From: Janibacter sp. A1S7
Lineage (GTDB): Bacteria > Actinomycetota > Actinomycetes > Actinomycetales > Dermatophilaceae
NCBI RefSeq assembly: GCF_037198315.1
Contig: NZ_CP144913.1
Location: 558,001 to 622,000 of the forward strand
DNA length: 64,000 nt
Direction: 5' to 3'
Of the stretch, positions 39,285 to 48,591 are shown in pieces. Every line of letters begins with the position of its first letter. The stretch's first letter is position 1. The notes under the pieces were generated by a model. The model was given only the letters and a program-made list of their open reading frames with translations, did not search any database and was not told the DNA's origin. The position numbers were made by a program, and so were the translations under genes.

Positions 39285-39728
39285 ATGCGCACGTACACCC
39301 CCAAGGGTGGTGAGATCACCCGTCAGTGGCACATCATCGACGCCACCGACGTCGTGCTCGGCCGCCTCGCGAGCCAGACCGCCACGCTGCTGCGCGGCAA
39401 GCACAAGACGACCTTTGCCCCGCACATGGACATGGGCGACTTCGTCATCATCATCAACGCGGACAAGATCGCGCTGACCGGCTCGAAGGCCGAGAAGAAG
39501 CGCGCCTACCGCCACTCGGGTCACCCGGGCGGTTTGTCCTCGATGAACTACACCGAGATGCTGGAGAAGCACCCGACCCGCGCGGTCGAGAAGGCGGTGC
39601 GGGGCATGCTCCCGCGCAACAGCCTCGGCCGTGAGCAACTGGGCAAGCTCAAGGTCTACGCCGGCGCCGAGCACCCGCACGCGGCCCAGCAGCCGACCCC
39701 CTACACGATCTCGCAGGTCGCGCAGTAA
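39285..39728 (+). CDS. rplM: 50S ribosomal protein L13
   Basis: L13, 147 residues, an early 50S assembly protein. It shows the start [35 protein letters not shown] and the signature [23 protein letters not shown] 39285 is set by AGAAGG 9 bases upstream; the frame extends upstream without homology. It is cotranscribed with rpsI. Confidence 0.97.
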   Translation: MRTYTPKGGEITRQWHIIDATDVVLGRLASQTATLLRGKHKTTFAPHMDMGDFVIIINADKIALTGSKAEKKRAYRHSGHPGGLSSMNYTEMLEKHPTRAVEKAVRGMLPRNSLGREQLGKLKVYAGAEHPHAAQQPTPYTISQVAQ

Positions 39729-39760
39729 GCGCTGCCGAGAAGGAATCAGAGGCATTTATC

Positions 39761-40273
39761 GTGGCTGACACCACCGACAACCCAACCGAGGTCCTCGAGG
39801 GCGACGAGCCCGAGCTGAGCTCCTACACCTCCGAGTCCGACGGCCCGGTCGCCGCCGCCGAGCCCGTGGCCCGCCCGACCGCGTCCGCGCCCGGCGCCGG
39901 TACCGGTCGCCGCAAGCAGGCCATCGCCCGCGTCCGGATCGTTCCGGGCACCGGCGAGTGGAAGGTCAACGGACGTCCGCTCGAGGAGTACTTCCCGAAC
40001 AAGGTCCACCAGCAGATCGTCAACGAGCCGCTCACCGCGCTCGAGCTCGACGGTGCCTACGACGTGCTGGTGCGCGTCCACGGCGGTGGCCCCTCCGGCC
40101 AGGCCGGTGCCGTCCGTCTCGGCGTCGCCCGCTCGCTCAACGGGGTCGACCCCGAGCTGAACCGCGCGACCCTGAAGAAGGCCGGTTACCTCACCCGGGA
40201 TGCTCGCGTCCCGGAGCGCAAGAAGGCCGGTCTGAAGAAGGCCCGCAAGGCGCCGCAGTACAGCAAGCGCTGA
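39761..40273 (+). CDS. rpsI: 30S ribosomal protein S9
   Basis: S9, 170 residues, whose C-terminal basic tail reaches the P-site tRNA. The conserved core starts [14 protein letters not shown] (about residue 47) and ends with the invariant KAPQYSKR. The first 45 residues are an acidic, Ala/Pro-rich extension absent from E. coli S9. GTG 39761 sits 32 bases after rplM with a weak ribosome site (GAAGGAAT further upstream). Confidence 0.96.
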   Translation: MADTTDNPTEVLEGDEPELSSYTSESDGPVAAAEPVARPTASAPGAGTGRRKQAIARVRIVPGTGEWKVNGRPLEEYFPNKVHQQIVNEPLTALELDGAYDVLVRVHGGGPSGQAGAVRLGVARSLNGVDPELNRATLKKAGYLTRDARVPERKKAGLKKARKAPQYSKR

Positions 40274-40288
40274 TCAGCAGCCGGCGAG

Positions 40289-40325
40289 CGAAGGGCGGTC
40301 CCCACCCGGTGGGGACCGCCCTTCG
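40289..40325 (+). terminator. terminator of rplM-rpsI
   Basis: A perfect 17-bp stem (40289-40305 with 40309-40325) with a 3-base loop lies 15 bases after rpsI. The base is CGAAGGGCGG. Confidence 0.88.
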
Positions 40326-40452
40326 TCGTCGTCGGATGACACGGTCGCGGGGACGCGGCCGGGACGCCGGATTCGCCCGGCGGGCCCGGGCGCGACCACG
40401 TCACGGCCCGGCCCGCCCGTGTCGCCCCGGCCCGCGTGTGCCGTCCCGGCCC

Positions 40453-40460
40453 GGTATCGT
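40453..40460 (+). promoter_or_regulatory. glmM promoter -10
   Basis: GGTATCGT, identical to the octamers at the rpsL and secY promoters, lies 60 bases before the glmM ATG. No -35 is clear. Confidence 0.42.
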
Positions 40461-40520
40461 GACGGAGGCCGTCCACAGACCCTGATCCCGGACCGGTTCC
40501 CGACGGAAGGTTGCCCGACC

Positions 40521-41870
40521 ATGCCCCGACTCTTCGGCACCGACGGTGTGCGCGGACTCGCCAACGGCGAGACCATCACCGCGGACTTCGCCCTCCGGCT
40601 CGCCCAGGCGGCCGCCCGCGTCCTGCGGGACCCCGAGGGGACGGAGGGTCGGCGCCCGGTCGCCGTCGTCGGACGCGACCCCCGGGCCTCGGGGGAGTTC
40701 CTCTCCGCCGCCGTCGTGGCCGGTCTGGCCAGCAGCGGCATCGACGTCCTGGACGCGGGCGTGGTGCCGACACCGGCGCTCGCCTTCCTCACCGGTGAGG
40801 TCCACGCCGACTTCGGCGTCATGCTCTCCGCCTCCCACAACGCGATGCCGGACAACGGGATCAAGTTCTTCGCCGTTGGTGGCCACAAGCTCCCTGACAC
40901 CGTCGAGGACGACATCCAGGCGGCCATGGACCTGGAGCCGGCACGTCCGGTCGGCATCGACGTGGGCCGGGTGACCTTCATGGACGACGCCGGTGCCCGG
41001 TACATCCGCCACCTGCTCGATGCCGTCGAGCCGGACCTGAAGGGCCTGACGATCGTCATCGACGCCGCGCACGGTGCCGCGAGCGAGGTCTCGCCCGAGG
41101 TCTTCCGCCTGGCCGGGGCGCAGGTACACGCGATCGGCGCACGCCCGGACGGGCTGAACATCAATGACGGCTGCGGCTCGACCCACCTCGAGGGCCTGCA
41201 GGCCGCGGTGGTCGAGCACGGCGCCCACCTGGGCATCGCCCACGACGGCGACGCGGACCGATGCCTCGCGGTCGACGCGAGCGGTGAGCCGATCGACGGG
41301 GACCAGATCATGGCGATCCTCGCCCTGTCGCTCCAGGAGCAGGGCGAGCTCGCCGAGGACACCCTCGTCGCGACCGTCATGAGCAACCTCGGGCTCATCC
41401 GCGCCATGGAGTCCGCCGGCATCCACGTCAAGCAGGCCGGGGTGGGCGACCGCTACGTCCTCGAGGAGATGCGCCGGGGCGGCTACTCCCTCGGCGGGGA
41501 GCAGTCCGGTCACGTCATCATGCTCCAGCACGCGACGACGGGCGACGGTGTCCTCACCGGCCTCATGCTCGCGGCCAGGGTCGCCGAGACCGGCCGGTCG
41601 CTCACCGAGCTCGCGGCGGCGATGACCCGCATGCCGCAGGTGCTGATCAACGTCAAGGACGTCGACAAGAACCGGGTCGAGGGTGACGAGGGGGTGCGCT
41701 CGGCCGTGGCCGACGAGGAGACCTCGCTCGCCGGTGAGGGGCGGGTCCTGCTGCGCAAGTCCGGCACCGAACCGGTCGTGCGGGTCATGGTCGAGGCCGC
41801 GACGGAGGAACGTGCCCGCGCCACGGCCGACCGCCTGTCCGTCGTCGTCCGGGAGCGCCTGGCCATGTGA
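40521..41870 (+). CDS. glmM: phosphoglucosamine mutase
   Basis: GlmM, 449 residues, converts glucosamine-6-phosphate to glucosamine-1-phosphate for peptidoglycan. It begins [16 protein letters not shown]; the phosphoserine loop [16 protein letters not shown] carries catalytic S105; the metal loop is DGDADRCL; the C-terminal phosphate-binding loop is [17 protein letters not shown] 40521 follows GGAAGG. Its position after rplM-rpsI is standard for actinobacteria. Confidence 0.97.
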   Translation: MPRLFGTDGVRGLANGETITADFALRLAQAAARVLRDPEGTEGRRPVAVVGRDPRASGEFLSAAVVAGLASSGIDVLDAGVVPTPALAFLTGEVHADFGVMLSASHNAMPDNGIKFFAVGGHKLPDTVEDDIQAAMDLEPARPVGIDVGRVTFMDDAGARYIRHLLDAVEPDLKGLTIVIDAAHGAASEVSPEVFRLAGAQVHAIGARPDGLNINDGCGSTHLEGLQAAVVEHGAHLGIAHDGDADRCLAVDASGEPIDGDQIMAILALSLQEQGELAEDTLVATVMSNLGLIRAMESAGIHVKQAGVGDRYVLEEMRRGGYSLGGEQSGHVIMLQHATTGDGVLTGLMLAARVAETGRSLTELAAAMTRMPQVLINVKDVDKNRVEGDEGVRSAVADEETSLAGEGRVLLRKSGTEPVVRVMVEAATEERARATADRLSVVVRERLAM

Positions 41871-41874
41871 CGGC

Positions 41875-41891
41875 GCCCGGTGGGGCCGGGC
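41875..41891. terminator. short hairpin between convergent genes
   Basis: GCCCGG (41875-41880) pairs with CCGGGC (41886-41891) around a 5-base loop in the 30-base gap between glmM and the convergent NTF2-like gene. It is the only terminator candidate for either. Confidence 0.35.
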
Positions 41892-41900
41892 CGTGCCGGG

Positions 41901-42254
41901 TCAGACGGCCGGGACGTCGAAGTAGGAGTGCCTGGTGAGCGCCCGGTGCTGCTCGTCGAGGACGAAGAAGTCGCAGAATCCGACGCGCGCCGCGCTGCCG
42001 TCCTTGAGCGTGCCCTCGAAACGGCCCCGGACGGCGACCTGGTCACCGTCGACGAGCACGGCGTCCAGGATGTGCCGACCACCGGCGATGACGCGCTCGC
42101 CGCCGTAGAAGGCGGCGAGTGAGTCCCGCCCGACCATCGGGGCGTAACCGGGCCGATGGTAGATCGCGTCGTCGGTGAAGCAGTTCAGCACCCCATCGAC
42201 GTCCCCGGCGTCCACGCGCTCGTAGTACCGACGGACCGCGTCCGCGCCACTCAT
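41901..42254 (-). CDS. NTF2-like (SnoaL) domain protein
   Basis: A 117-residue single-domain protein of the NTF2-like superfamily, cone-shaped folds that include SnoaL cyclases, ketosteroid isomerases and non-enzymatic members. It starts SGADAVRRYYERVDAGDVDG and contains NCFTDDAIYHRPGYAPMVGR and FEGTLKDGSAARVGFCDFF, a common pattern. ATG 42254 overlaps the stop of the upstream dehydrogenase gene by 4 bases, so the two are cotranslated. The sequence does not reveal its substrate; a role linked to amino-acid catabolism is only inferred from that pairing. Confidence 0.82.
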   Translation of the reverse strand: MSGADAVRRYYERVDAGDVDGVLNCFTDDAIYHRPGYAPMVGRDSLAAFYGGERVIAGGRHILDAVLVDGDQVAVRGRFEGTLKDGSAARVGFCDFFVLDEQHRALTRHSYFDVPAV

Positions 42255-43324
42255 GCGACGACCTCTCGCCCCAGGGCCGCGGATGCCCGCTGCAGGGCTG
42301 CGGCCAGCGGCGTGATCTGCTGCGTCTGCGCCGTCGTGAGGAGTTCGCTGACGCGTTCTCCGATCCGGTCGACCGCGGCCAGGGTCTCCTCGTCGCTCCA
42401 GCCGGAGACGCCGCCGTGGACCTGGACGACCCCGCCGGCGTTGGCGACGAAGTCGGGGACGAAGGTGATGCCCGCCTCGCGCAGGTCCTCGGCGCACCCC
42501 GGCTCGTCGAGGGTGTCGTTGGCTGCTCCGACGATGATCCGGGCGGGGATGCGGGCGATGGTGTCGCGGGTGACGACGCGGGCGACAGCGCACGGCGAGA
42601 AGACGTCGGCGGGGTGGAAGGGTGCCTGTTCCGCGTCGATCGCGGTGCCGCCCAGCTCGTCGGCCAGCGCCCCGGCGCGGGCGGTGTCGACGTCGGCGAC
42701 GGTCACCCGTGCCCCGTCCGCGTGGGCCAGTCGGGCGACCTCGGCGCCGACGCTGCCGACGCCCTGGACGACGACGTGTGCCCCGGCAAGACCCCCTTCG
42801 CCGTGGTGGTGGACCGCAGCGGACCGCATGGCGGCGTGCACGCCCCGGGCGGTGAAGGGGGAGGGGCTGACCTCGTCGCAGAAGGCGCGCGCGCCGCCAT
42901 CATCACGGATGGCCTGCATGTCCTCCAGCAGGGTGCCCATGTCGACGCCCGGGATGTACGTGCCCCCGGTGCGGGCGATCATCTCGCCGAAGCGGGCGAA
43001 GAGTGCACGGCGCTCGGGCGACCCGGGGGCGGGGGCCTCGCCGTCGAGCATGACGACGGACTTCGCGCCGCCGTAGGGCAGCTCGGCCAGGGCGTGCTTG
43101 AGGGTCATCGCGGCGGCGAGGCGCTGTGCCTCCCGCGCGGCGGCGGCGGTCGTGGGATAGGCGCGGTAGCGCACTCCGCCGAAGCCCGGACCCAGCGTCG
43201 TGTCGTCGATGGCGATGATCGCCCGCAGGCCGGTGCGCTCGTCGCGGCAGGTGATCGTCTGCTCGCTCGCCCAGGCCTCGGCGATGCCGTCGGGTGTCGG
43301 GATGGGGGGCGTGACTGTGGTCAT
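42251..43324 (-). CDS. leucine/valine/phenylalanine-type amino-acid dehydrogenase
   Basis: A 357-residue NAD-dependent dehydrogenase of the Glu/Leu/Phe/Val family, deaminating a branched-chain or aromatic amino acid. The catalytic region shows LGPGFGGVRYRAYP, MTLKHALAELPYGGAKS (two conserved lysines) and the nucleotide fold VVVQGVGSVGAEVARL; VANAGGVVQVHGG lies near residue 300. Valine dehydrogenase is the best-known actinobacterial member, but specificity cannot be fixed. With the mutase cluster at 24-29 kb it could feed propionyl-CoA metabolism, though the genes are far apart. It overlaps the NTF2-like gene by 4 bases. Confidence 0.9.
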   Translation of the reverse strand: MTTVTPPIPTPDGIAEAWASEQTITCRDERTGLRAIIAIDDTTLGPGFGGVRYRAYPTTAAAAREAQRLAAAMTLKHALAELPYGGAKSVVMLDGEAPAPGSPERRALFARFGEMIARTGGTYIPGVDMGTLLEDMQAIRDDGGARAFCDEVSPSPFTARGVHAAMRSAAVHHHGEGGLAGAHVVVQGVGSVGAEVARLAHADGARVTVADVDTARAGALADELGGTAIDAEQAPFHPADVFSPCAVARVVTRDTIARIPARIIVGAANDTLDEPGCAEDLREAGITFVPDFVANAGGVVQVHGGVSGWSDEETLAAVDRIGERVSELLTTAQTQQITPLAAALQRASAALGREVVA

Positions 43325-43374
43325 GGACCCATCGTGACAGGGGTCGTGTGACCCCCGTCACGCGGGTCGACGGC

Positions 43375-43890
43375 TCAGAACTTCTGGTCGAGCAGGCCGG
43401 TGTCGACGTCGTAGACGAAGCCTCCGACCTTGGCGCGCTCACCGATGAGCGGGTGGGTCCGTACGCCGGCGACATCCTGGCGCAGTGCGTCGACCTGGTC
43501 GCGCACGACATGGAACCCCTGCCACGAGGCGTCCTGGCCAGCGGACGCGCCGACCTTGGCGCGGAACTCGTCCTCGGTCGCACTACCCATGGCGCACCGG
43601 GTGTGCGGGATGATGAGGATCCGCTCGACCTTGAGCAGGTGGACGCCCAGGACGAGTGCCTCGAGTGCGGCGGATGTGACGCGTCCGCCGGGATTGCGGA
43701 AGATCTTGGCGTCTCCGGGCTTGAGGCCGAGCATGCCCAGCGGGTCGATCCGGCTGTCCATGCACGTGACGATGGCGACACCGGCGTGCGCGATGCCGTC
43801 GAAGCCGCTGAGCGCGAACTGCTCGGAGAAGGTCTGGTTGGCCGACAGCAGGTCGGCGAAGTCCTCGGGGGCGGACGGGGAGGCGGGCAT
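43375..43890 (-). CDS. beta-class carbonic anhydrase
   Basis: A 171-residue beta-carbonic anhydrase interconverting CO2 and bicarbonate. The zinc ligands are C43 (IVTCMDSR, with the D45-R47 dyad), H96 and C99 (IIPHTRCAMGS). The short length and sequence match the actinobacterial group related to mycobacterial Rv1284. ATG 43890; AAGGAAT lies about 7 bases upstream on the minus strand. The dehydrogenase gene follows 50 bases downstream. Confidence 0.93.
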   Translation of the reverse strand: MPASPSAPEDFADLLSANQTFSEQFALSGFDGIAHAGVAIVTCMDSRIDPLGMLGLKPGDAKIFRNPGGRVTSAALEALVLGVHLLKVERILIIPHTRCAMGSATEDEFRAKVGASAGQDASWQGFHVVRDQVDALRQDVAGVRTHPLIGERAKVGGFVYDVDTGLLDQKF

Positions 43891-44135
43891 CAGATTCCTT
43901 TCTACGTCGTCCTTGCACAGTAGCCCTGCCTCCGGTGACCGGCGACGTGGGTGTTCGTGAGCCCTTGATCACGCAGTGCCCACCCGGGGCCCGGGCCGTG
44001 CTCATCATGAAATCACCCCGACACGAAGTCGTGAGCCCCTTGGTGTGTCATGGACCACGGTTGCGGTGTAGACAAGGTCTGTGGGAGGCGGCGTTCAGTG
44101 ACCCGTCGCGCCCCGCGGACGAAGGGAGCGACGTG

Positions 44136-45443
44136 GTGACACGACGACGAGGCCGGATCGCCTTCGTGGCGGCTGCCGGCACCGCTGCTGCGCTCGGGCT
44201 GTCGGCCTGCGGTGGGGACAGCAGCGCCAGCGGCGGCACGCAGCTGACCTGGTGGATCAACCCCGATGGTGGCGGTTCGGACCCCGAGGGTGGGGGCCAG
44301 GTCCAACTGGCCAAGGAGTGCACCGCCGCGTCCGACGGTGCGTACACGATCAACTTCCAGATGCTGCCCAACAGTGCCAGCGACCAGCGCCAGCAGCTGC
44401 TGCGCCGGCTCGCCTCGAGCGACGAGGGCGTCGACATCATGTCGATCGACCCGGTCTTCGTCGCGGAGTTCGCCGAGGCAGGGTTCCTCGCGCAGGTGCC
44501 GGCGGACATGAAGTCCGAGTTCACCGAGGGTGTGGTCCCCCCGGCGGTGACCAACGCGCACTGGAAGGACACGATGTACGCGGCACCCTTCTGGGCGAAC
44601 ACGCAGCTGCTCTGGTACCGCGAGTCCGTCGCCAAGGAGGCGGGGCTGGACATGAGCGAGCCGATCACCTGGGACGAGCTGATCGAGGCGGCCAAGAAGG
44701 TGGACACCGAGATCGGGGTACAGGCCTCCCGCTACGAGGGCTACATGGTCTGGATCAACGCCCTGGTCGAGGGGGCCGGTGAGCACATCGTGCAGAACCC
44801 CGGAGCCCCGGGCGAGGAGCTGGAGTTCGGGCTCGACACCGATGGCGGCACGCAGGCGGCTGCCGTGATCCAGAAGCTGGCGGACGCCAAGGTCGGTGGT
44901 CCGGCACTCGGTTCCACCAACGAGACCACCTCGCTGGACATGTTCCAGAACGAGAAGGCCGGCTTCATGCTCAACTGGCCCTACGTCTACGCCGCGCTCA
45001 AGGGCGCCGAGGTCGACTGGATGGACGACCTGGCCTGGGCCCGCTATCCGCGGACGGTTCAGGGTGAGGAGTCCAAGCCGCCGTTGGGTGGCATCGAGAT
45101 GGGTGTCAACGCGGCCTCGGACGACCCGAAGGCCGCGTGGGAGGCAGTCGCCTGCCTCACCTCTGCAGAGAGCCAGACGACCTACATGCTCGGCACCGGC
45201 AACCCGGCGGCCCGGACCGAGGTGTACGACGACTCGGAGATCCGGGAGCAGTTCCCGATGGCCGACCAAATCCGCACCTCGCTGGCCGACTCGGGTCCGC
45301 GTCCGCTCACGCAGTACTACGGTGACGTGTCCTCGGGGATCCAGCGCGTCTACAGCCCACCCGGGTCGGTCGATCCCGACACGACGCCGCAGCAGGCCGA
45401 ATCGCTCCTGCACGCCGTGCTGAAGGGAGATGCGTTGTTGTGA
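44136..45443 (+). CDS. trehalose-type ABC transporter substrate-binding lipoprotein
   Basis: A 435-residue extracellular solute-binding lipoprotein. The signal peptide ends in the lipobox LSACGG (cysteine near residue 24). The mature protein resembles mycobacterial LpqY, the trehalose receptor: YTINFQMLPNSASDQRQQLL, DPVFVAEFAEAGFLAQVP and MYAAPFWANTQLLWYRE follow its pattern. GAAGGGA precedes tandem GTG codons at 44133 and 44136; I chose the second for spacing. It is the first gene of a four-gene importer. The sugar is inferred and maltose-like substrates are possible. Confidence 0.88.
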   Translation: MTRRRGRIAFVAAAGTAAALGLSACGGDSSASGGTQLTWWINPDGGGSDPEGGGQVQLAKECTAASDGAYTINFQMLPNSASDQRQQLLRRLASSDEGVDIMSIDPVFVAEFAEAGFLAQVPADMKSEFTEGVVPPAVTNAHWKDTMYAAPFWANTQLLWYRESVAKEAGLDMSEPITWDELIEAAKKVDTEIGVQASRYEGYMVWINALVEGAGEHIVQNPGAPGEELEFGLDTDGGTQAAAVIQKLADAKVGGPALGSTNETTSLDMFQNEKAGFMLNWPYVYAALKGAEVDWMDDLAWARYPRTVQGEESKPPLGGIEMGVNAASDDPKAAWEAVACLTSAESQTTYMLGTGNPAARTEVYDDSEIREQFPMADQIRTSLADSGPRPLTQYYGDVSSGIQRVYSPPGSVDPDTTPQQAESLLHAVLKGDALL

Positions 45444-46381
45444 GTGCCACACCACCCACCACTCAGGCGGCGAAGGGGGCGAAGTCGCCCTTGTCCGACC
45501 GCTCCCGCAGCGAGCAGCGCCTGGGATGGAAGCTGGCGATGCCGGCCTTCATCGTCATGGTCCTGGTCACCGGGTACCCGATCCTCCAGGCCGTCTGGAA
45601 CAGCTTCTTCGCCTACCGGCTCACCGATCCGGACAACCGCCGCTTCGTCGGCCTGAACAACTACCTCGTCTCCTTCACCGACCAGGTCTTCTGGTCGGCG
45701 ATGTGGATGACCGTCCTCGTCACGATCATCACCGTGGTCGTCGAGCTCGTCCTCGGCTTCATCATCGCCCTGGTGATGCACCGGATCGTGCTGCCACGGC
45801 GCACGCTGCGCACGTTGGTCCTCATCCCGTACTCGATCATCACGGTCGTCTCCGGCTTCACGTGGTTGTACGCCTTCAGCACCGGGACCGGCTTCGTCAA
45901 CCAGTGGATCCAGTGGATGCCCGGGATCGACGCGAACTACAACTGGTTCGGTGGCTTCTGGTCCTCGCTCTTCGTCATCTCCCTCTCGGAGATCTGGAAG
46001 ACGACGCCCTTCATGTCCCTGCTCCTCCTCGCAGGCTTGGCGCAGGTCGACACCTCGATGGAGGAGGCGGCCAAGGTCGACGGGGCGTCGTGGCTGCAGG
46101 TGCTGATCAAGGTCATCCTGCCGAGCATGAAGGCTGCCGTCATGGTCGCGCTGCTCTTCCGCACCCTCGACGCGTTCCGCATCTTCGACAACATCTTCAT
46201 CATGACCGGTGGCGCCAACGACACGAGCTCCTTGTCGATGCTCATCTACCGCCAGACGATCGACCGCACGGAGATCGGATTGGGATCCGCGCTGTCGGTG
46301 ATCCTCTTCCTCTGCGTGCTGGTCATCGCGGCGGTCTTCGTCAAGGCGTTCAAGGTGGACCTCGCGGAAGGGAGGGGCTGA
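45440..46381 (+). CDS. sugar ABC transporter permease (SugA-like)
   Basis: A 313-residue permease with six membrane helices, MalF/SugA type. The EAA loop that docks the ATPase is EEAAKVDGASWLQVLIKVIL (about residue 213). The N-terminus is polar with a CGAAGGGGG word in the DNA. GTG 45440 overlaps the upstream stop by 4 bases; the partner permease starts one base after its stop. Confidence 0.93.
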   Translation: MSATPPTTQAAKGAKSPLSDRSRSEQRLGWKLAMPAFIVMVLVTGYPILQAVWNSFFAYRLTDPDNRRFVGLNNYLVSFTDQVFWSAMWMTVLVTIITVVVELVLGFIIALVMHRIVLPRRTLRTLVLIPYSIITVVSGFTWLYAFSTGTGFVNQWIQWMPGIDANYNWFGGFWSSLFVISLSEIWKTTPFMSLLLLAGLAQVDTSMEEAAKVDGASWLQVLIKVILPSMKAAVMVALLFRTLDAFRIFDNIFIMTGGANDTSSLSMLIYRQTIDRTEIGLGSALSVILFLCVLVIAAVFVKAFKVDLAEGRG

Positions 46382-46382
46382 C

Positions 46383-47237
46383 ATGAAGCAGTCGGCCAAG
46401 GGAACCGGCATCTGGAGCGTCCTGGCCGTCCCGATCATGCTCTGGACCGCGGTCCCGCTGCTGTGGATGCTGTCGCTGTCGCTGAAGAGCGCCGACATGC
46501 TCGCTGACCCGGATGCGAGCCTCCTGGGCAACTTCTGGCCCAAGGACCCGACGCTGGAGAACTACGAGCTGATCTTCAGCGGCGGCGCGAGCGAGCTGTT
46601 CATGCCGGCGCTGCGCAACTCGCTCATCGTCTGCCTGCTCGCCACCCTGATCTCGGTCGTCCTCGCGATGTTCTGCGCCTACGCGATCTCCCGGCTGGAG
46701 TTCAAGGGCAAGAAGATGATCCTGGTGACCGCGCTCGCGGTCAGCTTCTTCCCGGTGGTCGCGATGGTCACCCCGCTGTTCGAGATCTGGAGCAGGACCG
46801 GGCTCTTCGACACCATCCCCGGTCTGGTCATCCCCTACCTCGCGCTCACCCTGCCGCTGTCCATCTGGACGATGTCGGCCTTCTTCCAGCAGATCCCGTG
46901 GGAGATGGAGCAGGCCGCGCAGGTCGACGGCGCGTCGAGCTGGCAGGCCTTCCGCAAGGTGATCATCCCGCTCGCCGCCCCGGGGGTCTTCACCACGGCG
47001 ATCATCACCTTCTTCATCGCGTGGAACGACTTCGTCTTCGCGATCTCGCTCACCTCGGACCGGGCGCGCACGGTCCCTGCCGCGCTCGCCTTCTTCACCG
47101 GGGCGAGCCAGTTCGAGCAGCCGACGGGCGCGATCATGGCGGCCTCGGTCGTCGTGACCATACCGGTGGTCATCCTCGTCCTGCTCTTCCAGCGCCGCAT
47201 CGTCGCCGGCCTGACCTCGGGCGCCGTCAAGGGCTGA
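46383..47237 (+). CDS. sugar ABC transporter permease (SugB-like)
   Basis: A 284-residue MalG/SugB-type permease, six helices. The EAA loop is EQAAQVDGASSWQAFRKVII (about residue 179), followed by the usual PLAAPGVFTTAIITFF. Its pairing with the preceding gene forms the heterodimeric channel. ATG 46383 follows GGAAGGGAGG. Confidence 0.93.
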   Translation: MKQSAKGTGIWSVLAVPIMLWTAVPLLWMLSLSLKSADMLADPDASLLGNFWPKDPTLENYELIFSGGASELFMPALRNSLIVCLLATLISVVLAMFCAYAISRLEFKGKKMILVTALAVSFFPVVAMVTPLFEIWSRTGLFDTIPGLVIPYLALTLPLSIWTMSAFFQQIPWEMEQAAQVDGASSWQAFRKVIIPLAAPGVFTTAIITFFIAWNDFVFAISLTSDRARTVPAALAFFTGASQFEQPTGAIMAASVVVTIPVVILVLLFQRRIVAGLTSGAVKG

Positions 47238-47265
47238 CCCCCGCCTTTCGAAACAGGAGAATCCC

Positions 47266-48519
47266 ATGGCTGAGATCACCTTGAACAACCTCGTGAAGAA
47301 GTACGGCGACGGCTTCCCCGCAATCAACGACGTGAGCCTGGACATCAAGGACGGCGAGTTCATGATCTTCGTCGGCCCGTCCGGCTCCGGGAAGTCGACC
47401 CTGCTGCGGATGGTCGTCGGGCTCGAGGACATCACCAGCGGCGACCTGCACATCGGCGGCAAGCGGGTCAATGACCTCTCGCCGAAGGACCGCAACCTGT
47501 CGATGGTCTTCCAGAACTACGCCTTGTACCCGCACCTGACCGTCTTCGAGAACATCGCCTTCCCCCTTCGCCTGGCCAAGGGCAAGCACCCCGAGAGCGA
47601 GATCAAGGAGAAGGTCAACAACGCCAGCGCCCTGCTCGAGCTGGACGAGCACCTCCAGCGCAAGCCGAGCAACCTCTCCGGTGGCCAGCGTCAGCGCGTG
47701 GCGATGGGGCGGGCGATCGTGCGTGATGCGGACGCCTTCCTCTTCGACGAGCCGTTGTCCAACCTCGACGCGAAGCTGCGCGGCCAGATGCGCACCGAGA
47801 TCGCACGGATGCAGCGACGACTGGGCACGACGACGATCTACGTCACCCACGACCAGACGGAGGCACTCACCCTGGGCGACCGGGTCTCGGTGCTGAAGAA
47901 GGGCGTGCTGCAGCAGGTCGCGAGCCCGCGGGAGCTCTACGACCAGCCGGTCAATCTCTTCGTCGCCGGCTTCATCGGCACACCTCCGATGAACTTCATG
48001 CCGGCGGAGGTGCAGGGTGACGAGCTGGTGCTGCCGTTCTGCTCCGCACCACTGCCCGCGATGACCAAGGAGCGGCTCTCCGGTCAGGACCTGCTCATCG
48101 TCGGCATCCGGCCCGAGCACATCAAGGACGCCGATCTCGGCGACGCCACGACCGACGGCGTGCGTTTCGACGCGGTCATCGACCAGACCGAGTGGCTGGG
48201 CAACGAGCAGTACGCCTACGTCCCCTTCGAGGTCGAGGGCAACGTCAAGGCCAAGCTCGACGAGTTGGACAAGGATCTCGACGGCGAGGGCATGCGCACC
48301 CAGATGGTCGTCAACCTCGACCCGCGCTCGCGGGTGCGGGAGGGGGACGTCGGCCACTTCGTCTTCAACCCGGCGCTCATGCACGTCTTCGACCCGGAGT
48401 CGGGGGACTGCCTCACCCGCGACGACGAGGCCGCTGCGGAGATCGCTCGCCAGTCCGAGGAGGACCGCCAGCGTGCGCTCCGTCGCGCCCGGGAGCGTGA
48501 GGCGGAGGCCCACGCCTGA
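47266..48519 (+). CDS. sugar ABC transporter ATP-binding protein (SugC/MalK-like)
   Basis: A 417-residue ATPase of the MalK/UgpC/SugC type. Walker A GPSGSGKST (near residue 40), Q-loop FQNYALYPHLTV, signature LSGGQRQRVAMGRAI, Walker B FLFDEPLSNLD and switch histidine THDQTEA are all intact. The C-terminal regulatory OB-like domain (from about 235) is present, with a charged arginine/glutamate tail. Having its own ATPase makes this importer self-sufficient. It ends convergent to the PfkB kinase gene with 72 bases between. Confidence 0.95.
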   Translation: MAEITLNNLVKKYGDGFPAINDVSLDIKDGEFMIFVGPSGSGKSTLLRMVVGLEDITSGDLHIGGKRVNDLSPKDRNLSMVFQNYALYPHLTVFENIAFPLRLAKGKHPESEIKEKVNNASALLELDEHLQRKPSNLSGGQRQRVAMGRAIVRDADAFLFDEPLSNLDAKLRGQMRTEIARMQRRLGTTTIYVTHDQTEALTLGDRVSVLKKGVLQQVASPRELYDQPVNLFVAGFIGTPPMNFMPAEVQGDELVLPFCSAPLPAMTKERLSGQDLLIVGIRPEHIKDADLGDATTDGVRFDAVIDQTEWLGNEQYAYVPFEVEGNVKAKLDELDKDLDGEGMRTQMVVNLDPRSRVREGDVGHFVFNPALMHVFDPESGDCLTRDDEAAAEIARQSEEDRQRALRRAREREAEAHA

Positions 48520-48591
48520 CAGCCACCTCCGCGAAGGGGTGGCCCACTCGGTCGCGCAAGCCCGAGCAGTGGCGGAGGAGGGGATCGTCCG

